The notes under the pieces: model-generated
Told to the model about the DNA's origin: nothing
Databases searched by the model: none
What the model saw: the letters and a program-made list of their open reading frames with translations, nothing else
Assembly (NCBI GenBank): GCA_022578965.1
Contig: MU400998.1
Span: 1-15,000 of the forward strand
Length of the DNA stretch: 15,000 bases
From: Xylaria sp. FL1777
Taxonomy: Eukaryota; Ascomycota; Sordariomycetes; Xylariales; Xylariaceae
Direction: 5' to 3'
Shown here: in pieces, positions 9,520-15,000 of the stretch
Numbering within the stretch: the first letter of the stretch is position 1
How the letters are laid out: each line of letters opens with the position of its first letter
Translations under genes and position numbers: made by a program

Positions 9520-12500
9520 AACTAATAATATAAACAAAAATTTATTTTTATTAACTTAATAATATATAATATTGCTTTTTAAAACATTATAAAATTTAAA
9601 AACAATGCAATATATATGTTATAAAACAACAGTTTTAACTATATAATAGTTTAAAAGCTAATAATTAACAAACATAGCAATATATATTACTTTAGTAGTA
9701 ATAACTACTAAGTTATTTAATTAAAAAATAAAGCTATATTATATATAAACAAAAAAATTGCAATAAAAACGCTAGCAAAAAACGCTAATAAAAACTAAGC
9801 AAAAGTTATAATAAGTAGTAATAACTTAGTAATATTTCTATAGTTAATATATTTACTAAATTAAAAAAAAATAATTTAGCATAATTTAATTTAAAAAATA
9901 CATAAAATAAACAAATTAAAAAAACGTTATATATTTATAAATAACTTTAACTTTTATTACTTATTATAAAACTTAAAAAGCAAAAAAAGCTAAAAAGCAG
10001 ATAAACTATTTAAGTTTACTGCATAATAAAATCTTATGCTAATTATTTTTTAAAAAAAAGTAATTAAAATAAAGCATAAACAAAAAAGCTTAATAATAAA
10101 CTTAATATAAATATTTAATAATTTAGCTACTATTTATTAAAAGAACTTAAAGTAGCTAAGTTTTAACTATAAAGCATTAAAAGTTATAATTAATTTAAAA
10201 GTAGCTTTATAAAAATATTTAAAAAAAGCAAAAAAATAAAACTAGCTTAAATTAAATAAAAATAAAGCAGCTATAAAAACAAAAACTATTATTATAAAAA
10301 CATATATGCTATGTATATTTAATAAGCTAAATAATATTTTTAACTTTTTAATTTAGCAACTAGTAAAAATAGCAAATAAAATAACGCTTAAAAAAACTAT
10401 AAAAAGAAAACATTAAGTATTACTTTAGTAGTTTTTAAAAGTAATTAAAATAAAAAAAAAAGCAAAACAAGCATACTGCAGGTTTTAAAGCAAAAGAACT
10501 AAAGTAGCATAGTAAGCCTTTAAAAAAAAAAAAAAAGCCTTTAATAACAAAGTAAAAAAAATATAAAAACGTAGCTAAAAATAAACATTTATAAAAACAT
10601 TTAAAAATTTTAAGTTATTATAAAGCTTAGCTAAATAAGCAAAGTTTGCTTATAAGTTAACTATAAAAGTTATTGCAATTTTATTGCTAAAACAAACAAA
10701 AAATAAACTGCTTTTTGCTAATATTTTTAAAAAAAAAACAGCTTTACTAACAAAATGCTTTTTTTTTGCACTATTAGTAAACCTATTTAATATACTTAAA
10801 AAAAACCTTACTTATAATAGCTATTAAAAGTTTATAGTTAATATTAATACAAAAAAAAAAAACATAATATTGCTAATATAAAAATTAGTACTATAAAAAG
10901 CGCTAAAAAATAATTTATTACTTAATAGTTTTTTTAAAGCTTATAAACTTCCTTTAGCAAAAAAAATAGCAATATTATATATTGCTAGCTTTTTATTAAA
11001 GTATTACTTAATGCAATTTAAACAAGCAAAAATAATAGTTATACTTAAACTTAAAAAGTTAAAAAAAACTAAAAAAATAACTAAAAAGTAATGCTTTATT
11101 ACGTTTATTTATATAGTAAAAAAAGTATTAAAAAAAAAGCTATATTATTATATAGCAAAAGTAACTAAGCAAAAAGGTTTTTTGCTAAATAATTAAATAA
11201 ATAATAAATAAAATAAGTTAACAAATATAACTATTAAACTAATATTAAAAACAGCAAAAAAAGCAATTAATAAAAAAAGTATAGTATTTTTATTATAGCT
11301 AAATATTATAAAAGCTTTTAATATTATTAATAAAAAAATAATAATATATATTTTATAATAAAAAGGCTTTTTTTTTTAAATAGTTATATAAGTAAACTTT
11401 TTTATATTAAACTATATAATACGTTTTTGTTTTAATAAAGCAGTATTTTAACTAATAGCACTAAAAGTTAAAGTTTTTTAAAAGTTCTTGCTTTTATTTA
11501 TTTTTTTTTTTTTATATATTTTAATATTTTATAATAATTTTGCTATATATTAAAAGCTAATAATAATTAGCTTTATTAATAACATTAACTTTATTATAGC
11601 AAACTTAAATATAAAGCAAAACTATAAAGCTTTAAAAGTAGCATAAAAAACATATAAAAGCTAAGCAAAACAACATAAAATAAAGTTTATATTATAAAAA
11701 AGCAAATTAATATATTTTTTTAGCAATAAAATAGCGCTTATATAAGTAATATATTTTTTTAACGTAATAGTATACCTAAAAAATAGCGCAAAATTTTTAA
11801 AAATATAGTTTAATAAAAATATAAAATAAAAAAAACATTTAGCAAAGCTTAAAAAAAAACTAAGCATTTAATTATATATAATAACTAAGCTATAAAACTT
11901 TATATAAAGCAACAATATAACAAAAATAAAGCAAGTATATATTGCAATAATATAAAGCACTTTAGTTTATAATATAATAACTTAATATAAAAACTTTAAA
12001 AAAAATAAAACAAAAAGCATTATTAATTTATTAGTAATAACTTAAAATAAATGCTTTAAACATATAGCTAAAACTTTTAAAGCAACTAAAATAAAGCATT
12101 TAAAAACTAAAATAAAAATTTTTTTTATTAACTTATATTTTAGTAATAAAATAGTAGTTTGCAAATATTACATAAAAAGCTTAGTAGCTAAAAAATTAAT
12201 TTAAAAAGCAACAAAAAAAATTAAAACTTTTATTTAAAACGCAAAAGCTTAAAAAGCTAAAAACTAAACAAAAAATAAGCTTATAAGTAATAATAAAAAC
12301 ATAACTAAAAAAAATTTAATGCTAGCTTTAAACTTTTAGCAAAAAAAATAATTAAAAAAAAAAAAACTTAAAATTATATTAAAAAAAAAAATAAATAAAT
12401 AAATAAAGCTAAACTAAAACAAATAGTAATTATTTAATAATAGTTAAACAAAAGCTTAACAAAAATAAAGCTTTTAAAAAGTATAGCAAATTATTAAAGC

Positions 12501-12890
12501 ATAAAATAGCTATAATAATGCAAATATGCATTAAAAAAATAAAGCTAAAAGTATTTTTATATAAAAAAAAAGTTTTAAGCTTTTTTATGCCTTTTTACAA
12601 ATGTACAAAAAAAAAAAAACTTTTTAATATATAGTTTTATATTATAATTTACTAAAAAACAAAAAAAAGCAGCTATAAAAAAGCTTTGCAGTTAAGCTGC
12701 TATAAATTAATAAAAACTTATAACTAGCTATAAAAAAGCTTAAAGCTGCAAGTAATATTATAAAATAGCTATTTGCTATTAATAAAATAATAATATATAA
12801 TAAAGCAGTTAAAATAAAAAGAAATAAAAAAAAAAAAAAAGCAAAAAATAAAAAAAAAACTAGCAAAAAAAGCAAAAGCGCTTTTTTAGA
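9520..12890 (+). pseudogene. LINE ORF2 (endonuclease-reverse transcriptase), degenerate
   Basis: The ancestral protein nicked target DNA and copied LINE RNA into it. Motifs appear in order in one frame. Endonuclease: Q-E-P at 9652-9660 now reads stop-K-L, and the GDFNxHHPxW motif at 9940-9969 now reads NNFNFYYLL-stop. Linker: Pro-Trp-Trp, both Trp now TAG (10426-10431). Reverse transcriptase: ALKNNLLLNSF (ancestral KAPGxDxxxNxxxK) near 10908, GVPQGSPLSP at 11470-11499 now KVF-stop-KFLLLF, and the active site FVDD at 11572-11583 now FINN. Next comes RFLGVWxDRxLxW with both Trp lost (11806, 11827). The C-terminal RTGKIGLxxFL block lies near 12530. The span of about 1,120 codons is normal for a Tad1-type ORF2. 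Start and stop cannot be fixed; the tail is Lys-rich (formerly Glu/Arg). The frame shifts once near 12340-12480, in A-runs. Confidence 0.9.
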
Positions 12891-13167
12891 GGTTTTAAAA
12901 AACAAAAAAAAAGCTTTTGTGCGCTTTTTAAAAAAGCAAAAAGTTTAAAAGCTTTAAAAAAAGTTCTTTCGCTTTTTAACTATTACTTTTTGTTTAGCAA
13001 GCTAGTTAATAAAAACTAGTTGTTATAAAGTAAAAAAACTTTAAAGTAGCAGCATAAATATTGTTGCATAAGGTTTTTTTTCGGCTTTTTATATAGTTTT
13101 ACTTATAGGTACACAAGTAAAAAAACTGCGCTATAAAGCAGCATAGCAAGTTATTAATAATAATAAT
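12891..13167 (+). other. LINE 3' UTR with hairpin and TAA tail
   Basis: The last 110 bases (13060-13167) match the unmutated 3' end at 7379. The first stem persists as TTTTACTT/AAGTAAAA (13097-13104/13115-13122): two changes on opposite arms kept it paired. The second stem (13125-13150) is partly broken. A TTATTAATAATAATAATAAT tail follows, and then the right target-site duplication. In some LINEs such 3' stem-loops are what the reverse transcriptase recognises; that role here is inferred. Confidence 0.75.
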
Positions 13168-13181
13168 AATCAAAGTTAAAA
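13168..13181 (+). repeat. Right target-site duplication of the LINE
   Basis: AATCAAAGTTAAAA is identical to 8012-8025. Its left edge could shift by a few bases because the TAA tail also ends in AAT. Confidence 0.85.
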
Positions 13182-13574
13182 ACAGTAATGCAACAACTAT
13201 ATTGCTTTATTTAAACAGGTTATTTTTTTTTACTTTTAACGTAACTTAAATTTAAAGATTAACTTTATTAAAAGCTATTATTAAAAAAAACACCTTTTAA
13301 GTAAAATATAAACTTACTTAGTGCTAAAAAATAAATAAAATTTAAACAAAGTTTTATTATAAAGCATTATAGCTTAGCTAAAGCAACTTGTTTAAAAATA
13401 AGATTTATTTTTATAAGTTAAAGTAAAAATATTATTTAGAAGTTTAAAATGGCTAAAAAACCCTAGTGCAGCTAAAAAATAATATAGTTTTTAGTAGTTG
13501 CTAAAGCAAAGTTTTGTTTATATAAAAAAAAATAAAAATAAAAATAAAAAAAAAATAAAAAAAAAAGGTTAAAA
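13182..13574. other. AT-rich right flank of the LINE, no gene
   Basis: This is target-side DNA. ATGCAACAA (13188-13196) is the reverse complement of TTGTTGCAT in the LINE 3' UTR (13061-13069); it lies outside the target-site duplication and is probably coincidence. An A-rich stretch with AAATAAAA repeats lies near 13528-13566. No coding sense. Confidence 0.45.
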
Positions 13575-13785
13575 GCTGCAATAAAAATTCTAGTTATGCT
13601 AATTATTAAAACTTGCGCTTTATTTAAAACTAACGCTGCTTTTTTCGCTTTAAAAACATAAAAGCTGTAGTAAATAAAAGCTGCAGTAAATAAAAGCTAT
13701 AGTAAATAAAAGCTGCAGTAAAAATCTAGTTATGCCGGTTTTTAAAACTTGCGCTTTATTTAAAATTAATGCTGCTTTTTTTTGT
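13575..13785. repeat. Direct repeat (~70 bp) flanking a 16-bp tandem array
   Basis: Copy 1 (13575 to about 13647) and copy 2 (13712 to about 13782) share CTAGTTATGC, AAAACTTGCGCTTTATTTAA and GCTGCTTTTTT. Between them, 13664-13711 holds three copies of a 16-bp unit, GCTGCAGTAAATAAAA, varying as GCTGTAG and GCTATAG; the second long copy starts with the same unit. Differences between copies are mainly C/T and G/A. Copy 2 keeps GCCGG where copy 1 has GCTAA. Confidence 0.85.
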
Positions 13786-13789
13786 TATA

Positions 13790-14084
13790 CGTTATATTTT
13801 CATCTTTTAAACTCCTAAATTGTTTATATGTTTTGAATTATTTTAGAAATTTAATTTTGTATGCTTATTTATAGTTAACTAAAGCGCTTAGAATTTTAAA
13901 GTACATAATTAACTCTTTTTAGAAAAACTAACTATATTAAGCTACTGCGTTTTCTTTTTTCCTTTGTCTTTAATTTTTTATTTTATTGTTTTACTTTATT
14001 TTACTTATTACAACGTTAACATAAGGTTTTCTTTTTTATTACTTTATAATGCAGAAAACCTTTGGCCATATAGTTCTTTTTTTA
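13790..14084. other. Less-mutated block, no gene recognised
   Basis: TC, CC, GA and GG steps reappear (TTTCATC, ACTCC, TAGAAA, TTTGGCCATA, CCTTTGTC), unlike the surroundings. No open frame, RNA or repeat match was found. It lies between the small repeat cluster and the minus-strand LINE fragment and may be single-copy DNA, which a homology-triggered process would spare. Confidence 0.5.
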
Positions 14085-14905
14085 ACATTTTTTTTATTAT
14101 ATAAATAAGCGTAATAAAGCGCTACTTTTTAGCTGTTTTTTTAGTTTTTTTTTAACTTTTTAGGTTTAAATATAACTATTATTTTTGCTTGCTTAAATTG
14201 CACTAAGTAATATTTTAATAAAAAGCTAGTAATATATAATATTGCTATTTTTTTTGCTAATATAAGTTTATAAGCTTTAAAAAAGCTATTAAATAACAAG
14301 TTATTTTTTAGTACTTTTTATAACGCTAGCTTTTATATTAGCAATATTATGTTTTTTTTGTATTAATATTAATTATAAACTTTTAGTAGCTATTATAAAA
14401 TAGGTTTTTTTTGGATTTATTAAACAGGTTTACTAATAGCGCAAAAAAAAAGCGTTTTATTAGCAAAGTTGTTTTTTTTTTTAAAAGTATTAATTAAAAG
14501 CAGCTTGCTTTTTGTTTGTTTTAGCAGTAAAATTGCAATAACTTTTAAAGCTAGCTTATAAGCAAACTTTGCTTACTTAACTAAGTTTTATAATAACTTA
14601 AAATCTTTAAATATTTTTATAAGCGCTTATTTTTAGCTATGCTTTTATGTCTTTTTTATTTTATTGCTAAAAGCTTTTTTTTTTTTTAAAAGCTTGCTAT
14701 GCTGCTTTAGTTCTTTTGCTTTAAAAGTTATAGTATGCTTGCTTAGCTTTTTTTTTTTGTTTTAATTACTTTTAAAAACTACTAAAATAATATTTAATGT
14801 TTTTTTTTTATAGTTTTTTTAAGCGTTATTTTGTTTGCTATTTTTACTAATTGCTAAATTAAAAAATCAAAAGTATTATTTAGCTTGCTAAATATATATA
14901 ATATG
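14085..14905 (-). pseudogene. LINE copy 3: internal ORF2 fragment on the minus strand
   Basis: The reverse complement aligns nearly without gaps to 10304-11130 of the full-length LINE, i.e. the linker after the endonuclease and the start of the reverse transcriptase. Matching landmarks include TAGTTCTTTTGCTTTAAAA (14709-14727) and GTATTAATATTAA (14360-14372). Its 5' side stops at the inner edge of the right terminal repeat (14905/14906) and its 3' side ends near 14085 without the polymerase active site, so both ends are cut. With 10304-11130 it forms an inverted repeat of about 820 bp separated by about 3 kb. Differences between the arms are mostly transitions. Confidence 0.85.
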
Positions 14906-15000
14906 CAGGGTTGGTAATTTAGTACTTAGTATAAGGACTAAATTAGTAATTACTAAATTAGTATTAGTATTAGTACTGATTTTGAAATACTAATTTAGTA
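14906..15000 (-). repeat. Right terminal inverted repeat (95 bp)
   Basis: This is the reverse complement of 1-95 with 15 mismatches and no gap. From the outer end it reads TACTAAATTAGTA and then three TACTAA-type steps, and it ends inward with CCCTG. It keeps AAGGAC and CAGGGTTGG, so like the left arm it is only lightly mutated. No flank is available to test for a target-site duplication. Confidence 0.85.

Larger units (their letters stand above)
8026..13167 (+). mobile_element. Full-length Tad1/I-type LINE (copy 2), RIP-killed
   Basis: A 5.1-kb non-LTR retrotransposon is flanked by a 14-bp target-site duplication. In order it has a 5' leader, ORF1 with three zinc knuckles, ORF2 with APE-type endonuclease, reverse transcriptase and the C-terminal region typical of Tad1 LINEs, a 3' UTR with a hairpin, and a TAA-repeat tail like that of the I factor. 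Length and order fit a complete element. Inactivation is by base substitution: conserved Trp and Gln codons have become TAG/TAA, Asp has become Asn, Gly has become Lys or Asn and Pro has become Leu or Phe. One frame stays readable from about 9600 to 12340. The exact clade (Tad1 or a neighbouring I-group lineage) needs a tree. Confidence 0.9.

Noticed and set aside
11661..11867. A 68-residue hydrophobic open frame on the minus strand
   Set aside because: It lies antisense to the reverse transcriptase thumb and connection region of LINE ORF2, whose frame is well supported on the plus strand.
12642..12905. An 87-residue Phe/Leu-rich open frame on the minus strand
   Set aside because: It is antisense to the Lys-rich ORF2 tail; its poly-Phe and Leu content comes from T-runs. 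A similar shadow appears at 284-437 on the plus strand.
13060..13198. A small MITE bounded by TTGTTGCAT and ATGCAACAA
   Set aside because: The right partner lies beyond the LINE target-site duplication, and the spared copy at 7379 lacks it, so the inverted 9-mers are probably coincidental.
1..15000. Mitochondrial, plastid or Plasmodium-type AT-rich genome
   Set aside because: There are no intact genes, tRNAs or rRNAs. Strongly context-biased loss of YpC and decayed Tad1-like LINEs fit mutated nuclear repeats of a filamentous fungus.

Overview
This is an extremely AT-rich window (21% G+C in 4081-4380, counted by hand) with no intact gene. It looks like a silenced, transposon-filled compartment of a filamentous ascomycete (Pezizomycotina) genome, decayed by a RIP-like (repeat-induced point mutation) C-to-T process. 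Three things point that way: remains of a Tad1/I-type non-LTR retrotransposon (LINE), damage made almost only of C>T/G>A changes that leave reading frames unshifted for kilobases, and blocks that escaped because they are short or apparently single-copy. The damage is unusual. The C that survive almost always follow a purine (RpC), so the main target appears to be C after a pyrimidine (YpC), with the classic RIP target CpA only second.

Layout. The first and last 95 bases are terminal inverted repeats in exact register (1 pairs with 15000; 80 of 95 positions match). Inside the left end lie a probable minus-strand LINE tail (about 200-430) and a 134-bp tandem duplication (447-702). A 3' ORF2 fragment of a Tad1-like LINE (copy 1) lies at about 2060-2745. 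From 2746 to 7266 there is heavily decayed DNA with an unnamed low-stop frame (4317-4640), a perfect palindrome and an AT microsatellite. At 7267-7542 a 12-bp minisatellite is interrupted by an almost unmutated 100-bp LINE 3' end.

The main object is a full-length LINE (copy 2) at 8026-13167, flanked by an identical 14-bp target-site duplication (8012-8025 and 13168-13181). It has a nearly unmutated 5' leader, ORF1 (gag-like, three zinc knuckles), ORF2 (endonuclease, reverse transcriptase, C-terminal region), a hairpin 3' UTR and a (TAA)n tail. Its conserved Trp and Gln codons have become stops and its catalytic Asp codons have become Asn, so it is dead. To its right are a unique flank, a small repeat cluster (13575-13785), a less-mutated block (13790-14084) and a second LINE fragment on the minus strand (14085-14905) that abuts the right terminal repeat and forms a long inverted repeat with 10304-11130.

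Reading: a TIR-bordered region accumulated LINE insertions in both orientations and was then heavily mutated by a homology-triggered process. Sequences that were short or present once were spared. No host gene, tRNA, rRNA or CRISPR array is visible.
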